A DNA stretch of 64,000 bases from Streptomyces sp. NBC_01454 (GTDB lineage Bacteria > Actinomycetota > Actinomycetes > Streptomycetales > Streptomycetaceae), in NCBI RefSeq assembly GCF_036227565.1, contig NZ_CP109460.1, forward strand, positions 2,790,001-2,854,000, read 5' to 3'. The notes under the pieces were generated by a model. It was not told the origin of the DNA, did no database searches, and saw nothing but the letters and a program-made list of their open reading frames with translations. Below are positions 26,512-35,314 of this stretch, piece after piece. The translations under genes were made by a program, and so were the position numbers. Within the stretch, counting starts at the first letter, position 1, and every line of letters starts with the position of its first letter.

Positions 26512-26530
26512 GGCCCGCTCGGCCCTTCCG

Positions 26531-27298
26531 TCAGATCTTGCTGCCGTAGTCCACGACCTGCCCCTTGTCCGGCGCCTGGAGGTCCACGCGCTTGCCCCAG
26601 TCGTCGAGCCGGAGCACACCCGCCCCGCCGGCGCGCTGCAGCCGCAGCGGGTAGGGCGTCCCCTCCAGCGAGACGTCCAGGGTGCCGCCCGCGCCGGCGC
26701 CGGCGGTCACCCGGACGGTGCGCACCCCGTCGATGTCGCTGCGGTCACCGGCCGTCCGGCTGCCGTGCAGCGCGAGCAGGCCGGTGAGCAGCGTGTCCTT
26801 GTCGGTGAAGCCGCTGAAGCGCTTGTAGACCGGGTCCGCGGCGGGCACCTTGACGTATTTGCCGTCGAGCTTGCTCGCCGCCCGGCCGGAGGTGCCCGAG
26901 GCGCCGCCCTTCTCGCCGGCCCAGAAGGCCGCGTCGGCCTTCAGATAGAGCGCGTCGCCGACCCGCAGCAGCTGGAAGGCGGCCGCCTTCGTGGTCAGCT
27001 CGCCCTTGGCGCCGTCCTTCGCCAGGCTCATGTCGAGCTTGTAGGTGCGGCCCTGGCTGACGACGTTGCCGGACAGGTGCACCGTCCCGGCGCGCTGGGC
27101 CGCGGCCCGCGCCTTGGCCTCGATCTTCGTGGCGGGCAGCTTCCCCACCCCGTTGGTGCCGGCGTCCGGGTCCTCGCCGCCGCAGCCCGTCAGCGCCGCG
27201 GCCAGTGCCGCGCAGAGGGCCCCGACCAGCGCCGACCGGCCCGTACGACGGGGTCCGGAGGGGGATCGGGGGCCGGCGCCCGGGGGGATCGCGCTCAC
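26531..27298 (-). CDS. Secreted lipoprotein (LppX/LprG-like size)
   Basis: This 255-residue protein has a lipoprotein signal: an Arg-rich start, a hydrophobic core (ALVGALCAALAAAL) and a lipobox LTGC (cysteine about residue 40). The mature part has a hydrophobic-groove-like beta pattern (TVHLSGNVVSQGRTYKLDMSL, DALYLKADAAFW, GKYVKVPA) reminiscent of LppX_LprAFG lipoproteins that carry lipids or sense envelope state; this assignment is tentative. The GTG at 27298 lies 10 bp after AGGAGG. A longer start at 27391 would spoil the signal peptide. Confidence 0.8.
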   Translation of the reverse strand: MSAIPPGAGPRSPSGPRRTGRSALVGALCAALAAALTGCGGEDPDAGTNGVGKLPATKIEAKARAAAQRAGTVHLSGNVVSQGRTYKLDMSLAKDGAKGELTTKAAAFQLLRVGDALYLKADAAFWAGEKGGASGTSGRAASKLDGKYVKVPAADPVYKRFSGFTDKDTLLTGLLALHGSRTAGDRSDIDGVRTVRVTAGAGAGGTLDVSLEGTPYPLRLQRAGGAGVLRLDDWGKRVDLQAPDKGQVVDYGSKI

Positions 27299-27495
27299 GT
27301 GGGCTGTGCCTCCTGATGCGGGTGACCTCGACAGCAGTACGGCAGCGTACCTGGCGCGCGCCCGCGCGTCGGCGGGGTACGTGGCGGTCACCCTACGGCC
27401 TCTTCCACCGGGGCGGCCGCGACCCGGGCACGTTAGCCTGAACCCGCATTCATGCCGTGTTTCCGGACCGAACGGGAGAAAGGGCGGCGCTCTGC

Positions 27496-28854
27496 ATGGC
27501 AGTGGTGACTCCCCGGGTCTTCGTCTCCCATCTCTCCGGCACCCCCGTCTTCGACCCCAACGGCGACCAGGTCGGGCGGCTGCGGGATCTCGTCGCGCTG
27601 CTCCGGGTCGGCGAGCGCCCGCCGCGGCTGCTCGGTGTGGTCGTCGAGGTGATCAGCAGGCGCCGGATCTTCGTTCCCATGACCCGGGTGAGCGGGGTGG
27701 ACACCGGCCAGATCGTCATCACCGGCGTGGTCAACATGCGGCGCTTCGAGCAGCGGACGTCCGAGACGCTGGTGCTGGGCGAACTGCTCGACCGGCGGGT
27801 GCAGCTGGTGGAGACCGGCGAGGAGGTCACCGTCCTGGACATCGGCATCACCCAGCTGCCCGCCCGCCGCGACTGGGAGATCGAGAAGGTCTTCGTCCGC
27901 AAGGGCAAGGGCGCGGGGCTGCGCCAGAAGATCCTGGGGCGCGGAGCGGCGCCCGGGAAGGGCGGCGGCGGACGGCGGTCGGGGGAGGCCCTGACCGTGG
28001 AGTGGTCGGCGGTGACCGGCTTCTCGCTGGAGGAGCACGGGCAGGGCGCGGAGAGCCTGCTGGCCACCTTCGAGCAGCTGCGCCCGGCCGATCTCGCGGG
28101 CGTGCTGCACCACCTCTCCCCCAAGCGGCGGGCCGAGGTCGCCGCGGCGCTCGACGACGACCGGCTCGCCGACGTCCTGGAGGAGCTGCCCGAGGACGAC
28201 CAGGTCGAGATCCTGGGCAAGCTGAAGGACGAGCGGGCCGCCGACGTCCTGGAGGCGATGGACCCCGACGACGCCGCCGATCTGCTCTCCGAGCTGCCGG
28301 AGGAGGACAAGGAACGGCTGCTGGCGCTGATGCGGCCGGAGGAGGCCGCGGACGTGCGGCGGCTGATGGCGTACGAGGAGCGGACTGCGGGCGGCCTGAT
28401 GACCACCGAGCCGATCGTGCTGCGCCCGGACGCGACCGTCGCGGACGCGCTGGCCCGGGTGCGTGACCCGGACCTGTCCCCGGCGCTGGCCGCCCAGGTC
28501 TACGTCTGCCGGCCGCCCGACGAGACCCCCACCGGCAAGTACCTGGGCCTGGTGCACTTCCAACGGCTGCTGCGCGACCCGCCGTTCACCCTCGTCAGCT
28601 CGATCGCCGACACCGACCTGCCGGCGCTGCCGCCGGACACCCCGCTGCCCGAGGTGACCAGCTATCTGGCCGCGTACAACATGGTCGCCGCGCCGGTCGT
28701 CGACGAGAGCGGGGCGCTGCTGGGCGCGGTCACCGTCGACGACGTGCTGGACCATCTGCTGCCGGACGACTGGCGCGAGGACGGGCTGCACGGCTCCGCG
28801 GTGGCCGGTATGACCGGCGGCAGGAAACCGGGGAAGGCCACGGATGGGCGCTGA
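27496..28854 (+). CDS. MgtE N-domain/CBS protein without a membrane channel
   Basis: This 452-residue soluble protein combines an N-terminal PRC-barrel-like region (PVFDPNGDQVGRLRDLVALL), an MgtE intracellular N domain with repeated helices (LHHLSPKRRAEVAAALDD, LEELPEDDQVEILGKL, MDPDDAADLLSELPEED) and two C-terminal CBS motifs (TTEPIVLRPDATVADAL and AAPVVDESGALLGAVTVDD). It lacks the five-helix Mg2+ channel of true MgtE, so it is more likely a magnesium- or nucleotide-sensing regulator than a transporter. The ATG at 27496 opens the gene. Its stop overlaps the DUF1003 start by 11 bp. Confidence 0.87.
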   Translation: MAVVTPRVFVSHLSGTPVFDPNGDQVGRLRDLVALLRVGERPPRLLGVVVEVISRRRIFVPMTRVSGVDTGQIVITGVVNMRRFEQRTSETLVLGELLDRRVQLVETGEEVTVLDIGITQLPARRDWEIEKVFVRKGKGAGLRQKILGRGAAPGKGGGGRRSGEALTVEWSAVTGFSLEEHGQGAESLLATFEQLRPADLAGVLHHLSPKRRAEVAAALDDDRLADVLEELPEDDQVEILGKLKDERAADVLEAMDPDDAADLLSELPEEDKERLLALMRPEEAADVRRLMAYEERTAGGLMTTEPIVLRPDATVADALARVRDPDLSPALAAQVYVCRPPDETPTGKYLGLVHFQRLLRDPPFTLVSSIADTDLPALPPDTPLPEVTSYLAAYNMVAAPVVDESGALLGAVTVDDVLDHLLPDDWREDGLHGSAVAGMTGGRKPGKATDGR

Positions 28855-29422
28855 GGAGCGGGACACCAGCAGGGACCGGTCGCGGGCGAACGGCGCCTCG
28901 GCGCTGCGCCGGGGCACCGACCGGCCCCGGGTGCGGCTCGACCAGCCGCGCGCCCCGCGCCGGACGTTCCTGCCGGAGTACGACCCGGAGGCGTTCGGGC
29001 GGCTCTCGGAGAAGATCGCCCGCTTCCTGGGGACCGGCCGCTTCATCGTCTGGATGACCGTCACCATCATCGTGTGGGTCATCTGGAACACCACCGCGCC
29101 CAGCGGTCTGCGGTTCGACAATTACCCGTTCATCTTTCTGACCCTGGCGCTGTCGCTGCAGGCGTCGTACGCGGCGCCGCTGATCCTGCTGGCCCAGAAC
29201 CGTCAGGACGACCGCGACCGGGTCACCCACGAGCAGGACCGCAAGCAGAACGAGCGCTCCATCGCCGACACCGAGTACCTGACCCGGGAGATCGCGGCGC
29301 TGCGGCTCGGTCTGGGCGAGGTCGCCACCCGCGACTGGATCCGCTCCGAGCTCCAGGACCTGCAACGGGATCTGGAGCTGCGGCAGCCGGCCGACGCGCA
29401 GAGTGATGAACGCGACCGCTGA
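28844..29422 (+). CDS. DUF1003 membrane protein
   Basis: This 192-residue protein has two close hydrophobic helices (FIVWMTVTIIVWVIWNTTAP and FIFLTLALSLQASYAAPLIL) followed by a polar helix RQDDRDRVTHEQDRKQNERS, the standard DUF1003 layout. A basic N-terminal 60 residues precede them. The gene overlaps the MgtE-N/CBS gene by 11 bp, so the two are translationally coupled and probably act together at the membrane, perhaps with the CBS protein as the cytoplasmic sensor; this is inference. The function of DUF1003 is not known. Confidence 0.88.
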   Translation: MGAEERDTSRDRSRANGASALRRGTDRPRVRLDQPRAPRRTFLPEYDPEAFGRLSEKIARFLGTGRFIVWMTVTIIVWVIWNTTAPSGLRFDNYPFIFLTLALSLQASYAAPLILLAQNRQDDRDRVTHEQDRKQNERSIADTEYLTREIAALRLGLGEVATRDWIRSELQDLQRDLELRQPADAQSDERDR

Positions 29423-29464
29423 CGGGCTTTCCGGAGGCACCCTCACGCGCCGTACCATCGGGAC

Positions 29465-30652
29465 ATGGCTACCGACACTCCACCGGACTCCGTCCGGGTG
29501 GTACCCCCCTCAGGCGCCGCTCCGAGCGAGGATGCGATCCGCGAAGCGCTCGCGACGGTGAACGACCCCGAGATCCACCGCCCCATCACCGAGCTGGGGA
29601 TGGTCAAATCGGTGGACATCGCGGCCGGCGGCGCGGTGGCGGTCGTGGTCTACCTCACCGTCTCCGGCTGTCCGATGCGCGAGACGATCACCAGCACTGT
29701 GCGGGAGGCCGTCGAGCGGGTCGAGGGCGTCACCTCCGTCGCCGTCGAGCTGGACGTGATGAGCGACGAGCAGCGCAAGGAGCTGGCGTCGTCGCTGCGC
29801 GGCGGCACGGCCGAGCGCGAGGTGCCGTTCGCCCAGCCCGGTTCGCTGACCCGGGTCTACGCGGTCGCCTCCGGCAAGGGCGGCGTCGGCAAGTCGTCGG
29901 TGACGGTCAACCTCGCCGCGGCGATGGCGGCCGACGGGCTGAAGGTCGGTGTCGTGGACGCCGACATTTACGGCCACTCCGTGCCCCGGATGCTCGGCGC
30001 CGACGGGCGTCCCACCCAGGTCGAGAACATGATCATGCCGCCGTCGGCGCACGGCGTGAAGGTCATCTCGATCGGCATGTTCACCCCGGGCAACGCCCCC
30101 GTCGTCTGGCGCGGCCCGATGCTGCACCGCGCCCTCCAGCAGTTCCTCGCCGACGTCTACTGGGGCGACCTGGACGTCCTCCTCCTGGACCTGCCCCCGG
30201 GCACCGGCGACATCGCCATCTCGGTGGCCCAGCTGGTGCCGAACGCCGAGATCCTGGTGGTCACCACCCCGCAGCAGGCCGCCGCCGAGGTCGCCGAGCG
30301 GGCCGGTTCGATCGCCGTGCAGACCCACCAGAAGATCGTCGGCGTGGTGGAGAACATGTCCGGGCTGCCCTGCCCGCACTGCGACGAGATGGTCGACGTC
30401 TTCGGCACCGGCGGCGGCCGGCGGGTCGCCGAGGGTCTGACGAGGACGACCGGCGCCCAGGTGCCGGTGCTCGGCTCCATCCCGATCGACGTCCGGCTGC
30501 GCGAGGGCGGCGACGAGGGCAAGCCGGTCGTGCTGAGCGATCCCGACTCCCCGGCCGGGGCGGCGATCCGGGCGATCGCCGGCAAGCTGGGCGACCGGCA
30601 GCGGGGCCTGTCCGGCATGTCGCTGGGGATCACCCCGCGCAACAAGTTCTGA
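29465..30652 (+). CDS. mrp: Mrp/ApbC-type Fe-S cluster carrier ATPase
   Basis: This 395-residue protein has an N-terminal MIP18/DUF59 domain (about 20-100, including SGCPMRETI) and a ParA/MinD-type ATPase with the deviant Walker A GKGGVGKSS near residue 140. It also has a switch LLLDLPPGTGD and the C-terminal Cys pair CPHC that bridges a [4Fe-4S] cluster in the dimer. The family assembles and hands over Fe-S clusters in the cytoplasm. The ATG at 29465 lies 42 bp after DUF1003. Two strong hairpins end the unit. Confidence 0.93.
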   Translation: MATDTPPDSVRVVPPSGAAPSEDAIREALATVNDPEIHRPITELGMVKSVDIAAGGAVAVVVYLTVSGCPMRETITSTVREAVERVEGVTSVAVELDVMSDEQRKELASSLRGGTAEREVPFAQPGSLTRVYAVASGKGGVGKSSVTVNLAAAMAADGLKVGVVDADIYGHSVPRMLGADGRPTQVENMIMPPSAHGVKVISIGMFTPGNAPVVWRGPMLHRALQQFLADVYWGDLDVLLLDLPPGTGDIAISVAQLVPNAEILVVTTPQQAAAEVAERAGSIAVQTHQKIVGVVENMSGLPCPHCDEMVDVFGTGGGRRVAEGLTRTTGAQVPVLGSIPIDVRLREGGDEGKPVVLSDPDSPAGAAIRAIAGKLGDRQRGLSGMSLGITPRNKF

Positions 30653-30660
30653 CGCGCCGC

Positions 30661-30742
30661 GAGCCGCCGCGGGACGGGTATCCGGACCCGCGGCGGCTCC
30701 CGGGCACGGCGAAGGGGCGGGCCCGTACGGGTCCGCCCCTTC
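30661..30742. terminator. Two tandem terminator hairpins after mrp
   Basis: A 13-bp perfect stem (30661-30673 with 30687-30699) is followed by a second 15-bp stem (GAAGGGGCGGGCCCG with its near-perfect complement, 30711-30742). They separate converging genes. Confidence 0.85.
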
Positions 30743-30758
30743 GTGCCGTGCCGGCCGC

Positions 30759-31403
30759 TCAGCCCTCGTACGTGGTGAGGTCCTTGATCACCGAGAAGCC
30801 CAGCCCGTAGGCGCTCATCCCGCGCCCGTAGGCACCGATGTGCACCCCCTCGGGGCCCTCGCTCGCCGAACCCGCCAGCACCCAGCCGTACTCGGACTCG
30901 CGATAGGCGAACGAGGTGGGCACGCCGTCCACCGGCAGCATCAGCTCGCTCCAGCTCCCGCCGCCGAGATCGTCGGCCAGCTCCCAGGCGAGCATCGTCT
31001 GCTGGTCCAGCCAGTCCTGGCGCAGCGTCCGGTCCATCTGGGTCGGCCAGGTCTGTGCGAGCAGCCCCGACCCGGCGAGCCAGGCGGCCGTCGAGACCGA
31101 GGTCGCCTCCAGGACGCCGGTGCCGTCGCCGCTGCGCCGTACCGGGCGGCTGGCGACCGTCACCACGACCGCGAACCGCTCGTCCTGCGGCGGCTCCACC
31201 TTGATGGTGGGCTCCTCGCCGTGCCCCGTGGCGCCGTGCTCGACGGTGCCGTCGGCGGCCGCCCCGACCCGCATCAGCCAGCGCGGACCGGTGAACGCCT
31301 CGTCGAGGCCGTACCACGGGAATGCGGCCAGCAGATAGCCGTCGACCTTCCGGCCGGCTTCGGCGGCCGCCTCGTCTGTCGCTGACGGACTCGTCGTCTC
31401 CAT
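30759..31403 (-). CDS. Conserved-type protein of unknown function (214 aa)
   Basis: This 214-residue soluble protein is rich in Trp and Gly (AAFPWYGLDEAFTGPRWLMR, LAQTWPTQMDRTLRQDW, WSELMLPVDGVPTSFAYRE). It seems to consist of a mixed alpha/beta domain ending GLGFSVIKDLTTYEG. I recognise no family motif. The start ATG at 31403 follows AAGGAGGCTCCGCGCAG. It lies between mrp and tatB on the minus strand, where M. tuberculosis also has short unknown genes. Function unknown. Confidence 0.7.
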   Translation of the reverse strand: METTSPSATDEAAAEAGRKVDGYLLAAFPWYGLDEAFTGPRWLMRVGAAADGTVEHGATGHGEEPTIKVEPPQDERFAVVVTVASRPVRRSGDGTGVLEATSVSTAAWLAGSGLLAQTWPTQMDRTLRQDWLDQQTMLAWELADDLGGGSWSELMLPVDGVPTSFAYRESEYGWVLAGSASEGPEGVHIGAYGRGMSAYGLGFSVIKDLTTYEG

Positions 31404-31520
31404 CTGCGCGGAGCCTCCTTGTTGCCCTGCGTCGTGGGCGGCCCGCCCCCCTCAGGCGACCGAACCCCGGACACCCGGAGCATAGCCATAGGCGTCAACA
31501 CAGCCGGTCATATCATGTGG

Positions 31521-32006
31521 TCAGGTGGCGTCCGCGTCGAACGGCGGACGCTCGCCGCTCTCCGGGCTCTGCGGCTGCTTTCGCAGGTCAGGGCCGCCGG
31601 CGGAGGCTGCCGGGGACCCCTTGGACAGGCTGGGACCTGAGCCGTTCGAGGGCGTGGCGGACGACGCGCCGTCATGGCCGTTGACGGCGTCGGTGACCTC
31701 GGCCATCTCCTTCTTCAGGTCGAAGCCGTTACGGATCTCCTGAAGGTCCTTGAGGCCGTACTCGTCCTTCTCCAGGACGTGCTTGCGCACGAAGTTCTTG
31801 GGCTTGAGGTCTTCGAACTCGAAGTCCTTGAAGTCCGGGCCCAGCTCGCTGCGGATGTCCTCCTTGGCGCTGTCGGAGAACGCCCGCACCTTGCGGATGA
31901 AGCTCATGACGTCCTGGATGACCTTGGGGAGCTTGTCCGGACCGAAGATGAGCACGGCAAGGATCACGAGCGCGACCAGCTCGAGGGGTCCTATGTCGAA
32001 GAACAC
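31521..32006 (-). CDS. tatB: Sec-independent (Tat) translocase subunit TatB
   Basis: This 161-residue protein has one N-terminal helix with the TatB signature FFDIGPLELVALVILAVLIF, the hinge GPDKLPK, then an amphipathic helix (IQDVMSFIRKVRAFSDSAK) and a charged tail. TatB recognises twin-arginine signal peptides and passes them to TatC/TatA at the cytoplasmic membrane. The GTG at 32006 places the helix right at the N-terminus; the longer 32066 start would bury it. It follows htrA in the envelope-stress cluster, as in mycobacteria. Confidence 0.93.
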   Translation of the reverse strand: MFFDIGPLELVALVILAVLIFGPDKLPKVIQDVMSFIRKVRAFSDSAKEDIRSELGPDFKDFEFEDLKPKNFVRKHVLEKDEYGLKDLQEIRNGFDLKKEMAEVTDAVNGHDGASSATPSNGSGPSLSKGSPAASAGGPDLRKQPQSPESGERPPFDADAT

Positions 32007-32122
32007 CGTGCAGCTCCTTGGGTTATCCGCGGCCTTCGCAGGCCTTTGGGCCAGGCCGCCTCTCACGGTACCTGGCCCCGTACGTCAGACGGGAGTCACC
32101 CGTACCAACACCGTGCAAACGA

Positions 32123-34252
32123 TCAGCCGGTGCTGGAAGAACCCAGACTGAGCCGAACGGACCGCTCCTTGCCGCCCCTTTGGAGGGTCAGGGCCAGCGT
32201 GTCCCCCGGCCGGTGGCTGCGGATCTTGACGATCAGCTCCTGACCGCTGTGCACCGGGGCGCCGTCCACCTCGGTGATCACATCGCCGGCCTTGATCCCG
32301 GCCCTGTCACCGGGGCCGTCCGGGGTGACCGGCCGCTTGCCGTCCTTGCTGTGCTCGCTGACCCGCGCCCCGTCACCGGCGTACTCCATCTCCAGCGTCA
32401 CGCCGATCACCGGGTGGGTCGCCCGGCCGGTGTTGATCAGCTCTTCGGCCACCCGCTTGGCCTGGTTGATCGGGATGGCGAAGCCCAGCCCTATGCTGCC
32501 GCCCTGGGCGCCGCCTTCCAGGCCGCTGCCGCTGTCCGCGGCGCGGATGGCGCTGTTGATGCCGATCACCCGCGCCCTGGCGTCGACCAGCGGGCCGCCG
32601 GAGTTGCCGGGGTTGATGGGGGCGTCGGTCTGCAGCGCGTCCACGTACGACACATCGCTGCCGTCGCCCTTCGCGCCGCCCGCGGTGATCGGGCGCTGCT
32701 TGGCGCTGATGATCCCGGAGGTGACGGTGTTGGCGAGGTCGAACGGTGCGCCGATCGCCACGACGGGGTCGCCGACCCGCACCGCGTCGGAGTTGCCGAG
32801 GGGCAGCGGCCGCAGCCCCGTGACGCCCTCCACCTGGACGACCGCGAGGTCATAGCCGCCGTCCCGGCCGACGACCCGGGCCTTGGCCGTCTGGCCGCCG
32901 CTGAAGGTCACCGAGATCTCCCCGCCGTCGGCGGCCGGTTCGACGACATGGTTGTTGGTGAGGATGTGTCCCTGGTGGTCGAGGACGAAGCCGGTGCCGG
33001 TGCCCTGTTCGGCGCTGCCCCGGACATGGATCGTGACCACCCCGGGCAGCGCGGCCTGCGCGATCCCGGCGACGCTGTCGGGCTTGCGGCCGCCCTCGTC
33101 CCCGCCGTCCTGCGACAGCTGGATGTCGTTGATCCCGCCGTAGCGCTCGACATAGGCGCCGATGCCGCCGCCGACGCCGCCCGCCAGCAGCGCGAGCGCC
33201 ACGGCTCCGGCGACCAGCGGCCCCCGGCGGCGGGGCGCGGACGGCGGCGGCATGACGGGAGCGCCCTGCAGCGGCGCGCTCCACGGGTCGTACTGCTGCC
33301 AGGCGCCGTGCGGCCCGGCGGGGTCCAGGGGGGCGGTGTGCGCGGCGGCGGGCTGCGGGGCGGGCTCGTGCCCGCCCCCGGCAGCACCACCGGGGGCGGA
33401 CTGCGGGGCGGCGGGAGGCTCGGCGGCCGGGTGGTGCTGTTCGGCGCCGGGGGCGTACGGCGGGCGGTCCTCGCCGGCCGTCCCCGCGGCGGCCGGGTGC
33501 CCTGCGGGCGGCGCGGGCGGCGGTGACTGGGACGGGCCCGGGTAGCCCCCGGCGGGGGCGCCGTACGGGGGCAGCGGCCCGGTCGCCGGCGGGAGCACGG
33601 TGCCGTGTGCGGGCGTCGCCACCGGCCGCTGTACGGGCGGGGCCGGCGCCCACGGTCCGGGGTCGCCGTAGGGAGGGGTTCCGTAGGGGTCCTCGGCGTG
33701 CCGCGGCCGCTGCCGTGGTGGCGCCGCGGCCGGGCCGCCGGCCGTCACCGCAGCGAGGGGCGAGGCCTCGGCGGGCGCCGGAGCTGTCGCGGCGGCCGCC
33801 GTGGTGGCGTCCGGGGCCGCTGTCCGCGGGCCGTCCGTCGCCGTCTCCCGCGCGCCACCGGCCACCTTGCCGAGCGTCACGGTCGACGGCTCCGGGCGCG
33901 CACCGCCGGTCCCGTCTCCCGGGGTCCCGGCGACGTCCGGTGCCGTGGCGTGCGGGGTCGTGGCGTGCGGTGCCGTGCCGTCCGGGGTCCTTGCCAACTC
34001 GGCGGTCTCCTCGGCCGTTTCGGCCGGAATCGCACCCTTGGACGGGCCGGGTACGCGGTGCTCCGCCGCGCCGCCGCGCGGCTCCGGCGGACGCACGAGC
34101 CAGTCCTCCGCCGCCTGCGCCCCGGACGTGCCGGACGCATCGGCCCCTGCCTCCTGCACCGGACCGGCCCCGGCGGAGGGCTCCGTACGCGCGGTGCCTC
34201 CCGGGCGGCTCCACCACTTCAGCTTCGGCCCGGCGGCCTTACCGTCGTCCAT
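32123..34252 (-). CDS. htrA: HtrA/DegP-type membrane serine protease with PDZ domain
   Basis: This 709-residue protein has a very long Pro/Gly/Ala-rich cytoplasmic region (1-~340), one membrane helix (GPLVAGAVALALLAGGVGGG), a trypsin-like domain and a C-terminal PDZ domain. The catalytic triad is visible: His in LTNNHVVEP, Asp in GYDLAVVQV and Ser in GNSGGPLV. A PDZ strand GVTLEMEYAGDG starts the last ~110 residues. HtrA proteases degrade misfolded envelope proteins. Position after an ECF sigma factor and anti-sigma factor links it to envelope stress; in mycobacteria the equivalent acts in the SigE system. ATG start at 34252. Confidence 0.92.
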   Translation of the reverse strand: MDDGKAAGPKLKWWSRPGGTARTEPSAGAGPVQEAGADASGTSGAQAAEDWLVRPPEPRGGAAEHRVPGPSKGAIPAETAEETAELARTPDGTAPHATTPHATAPDVAGTPGDGTGGARPEPSTVTLGKVAGGARETATDGPRTAAPDATTAAAATAPAPAEASPLAAVTAGGPAAAPPRQRPRHAEDPYGTPPYGDPGPWAPAPPVQRPVATPAHGTVLPPATGPLPPYGAPAGGYPGPSQSPPPAPPAGHPAAAGTAGEDRPPYAPGAEQHHPAAEPPAAPQSAPGGAAGGGHEPAPQPAAAHTAPLDPAGPHGAWQQYDPWSAPLQGAPVMPPPSAPRRRGPLVAGAVALALLAGGVGGGIGAYVERYGGINDIQLSQDGGDEGGRKPDSVAGIAQAALPGVVTIHVRGSAEQGTGTGFVLDHQGHILTNNHVVEPAADGGEISVTFSGGQTAKARVVGRDGGYDLAVVQVEGVTGLRPLPLGNSDAVRVGDPVVAIGAPFDLANTVTSGIISAKQRPITAGGAKGDGSDVSYVDALQTDAPINPGNSGGPLVDARARVIGINSAIRAADSGSGLEGGAQGGSIGLGFAIPINQAKRVAEELINTGRATHPVIGVTLEMEYAGDGARVSEHSKDGKRPVTPDGPGDRAGIKAGDVITEVDGAPVHSGQELIVKIRSHRPGDTLALTLQRGGKERSVRLSLGSSSTG

Positions 34253-34375
34253 GCTCTCCCCAGAATTCGCCCGCGGTCCTGCGCGGGCCACCACCACCTC
34301 GCGGCATACGCCCGCTCAGGGGTGCGCCGCCCAGAGGGATTCAACCAGTTCCGCGCGGGGCCGCGCAGGGGACGG

Positions 34376-35314
34376 TCAGCGCTGGGCGGGGGTTGAGCCA
34401 TGTGCGGACGGGCCGGCCGGGGCGGCGGGGCCGATCAGCGGACGCATGGGCTCCAGCGGGGGAAGCGGGGGCGGGTTCTTCCGCGCGGGAGGGCCGCCGG
34501 TCGCCGCCGTCAGGGGCGTGAGGCCGTACGCGGAGGCCGGACCGTTCGGGGCGGTCCGCGGCGACAGCCCGAAGCGGTCGGCCGGCGCGGCCGCAGGCAG
34601 GGAGTACGACGGGGAGGGGGACGCCGCACCGGGGCCGTACAGGGACATGGCGCCGGGGGCCGGGGCCAGGGTCGGGCCGCCGGACGGCTGCCGTGCGCCC
34701 GCCCCGGAACGGCCGGCGGGGAACGCGTCACCGCGCAGCAGCACATTGCTGTCGGCCGCGGGGCTGACGCTGAGCGGGGTGACGGTCGTGCCGTTGCCGT
34801 CGGCGCGTCCGCCGGGCAGATCGGCGGACGCCTCCAGCGGGAGGGCGCCGCCCAGCGCGATCGCCGCGAGGGAGACCGCACCGGCCGCCGCGAAGGCGAA
34901 CCGGCGCCGCTGGCCGGGCCGTTCGGCCTCGTGGACGCGGAAGCCGCGGGAGCGGGGCTGGGGGGCGATGCCGGCCAGGGCGTGGCCGGAGTGGTTCCGG
35001 GAGGCGACGTAGGAGAACGCGCCGCCGTCCCGGGCGAAGTCGCCGCGGCCGAAGCTGCCGGGGCCGCCGGGGTCACCGCCGGGCAGCTGCTGCAGCCGCG
35101 CCAGCAGCCCCTCGGAGGGGCCGGGGGGCGCGGTCTGGGCGAAGACGCTCTTGAGCCGACGCTGGGCGTCGGCCTCCGCCTTGCACTTGCCGCAGGTCGC
35201 CAGATGCGCGAGCACCCGCTCGCGCGCGTCATGCTTCAACTCGCCGTCGACCAGGGCCGCGAGGCGGTCGCCGAGATGCTGCTCGGCGGGGGACGGACCG
35301 CCGCTGCCGCTCAC
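34376..35314 (-). CDS. rseA: Zinc-binding anti-sigma factor (RseA/ZAS type)
   Basis: This 312-residue protein begins with an anti-sigma domain carrying the zinc motif HLATCGKC (HxxxCxxC, near residue 38). A possible single helix ([22 protein letters not shown]) lies near residue 145, followed by a long Pro/Ala-rich tail. ZAS anti-sigma factors hold the cognate ECF sigma factor until a signal, often redox or envelope stress, releases it. The GTG at 35314 shares GTGA with the sigma gene stop, showing stoichiometric coupled translation. The htrA gene follows downstream. Confidence 0.87.
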   Translation of the reverse strand: MSGSGGPSPAEQHLGDRLAALVDGELKHDARERVLAHLATCGKCKAEADAQRRLKSVFAQTAPPGPSEGLLARLQQLPGGDPGGPGSFGRGDFARDGGAFSYVASRNHSGHALAGIAPQPRSRGFRVHEAERPGQRRRFAFAAAGAVSLAAIALGGALPLEASADLPGGRADGNGTTVTPLSVSPAADSNVLLRGDAFPAGRSGAGARQPSGGPTLAPAPGAMSLYGPGAASPSPSYSLPAAAPADRFGLSPRTAPNGPASAYGLTPLTAATGGPPARKNPPPLPPLEPMRPLIGPAAPAGPSAHGSTPAQR

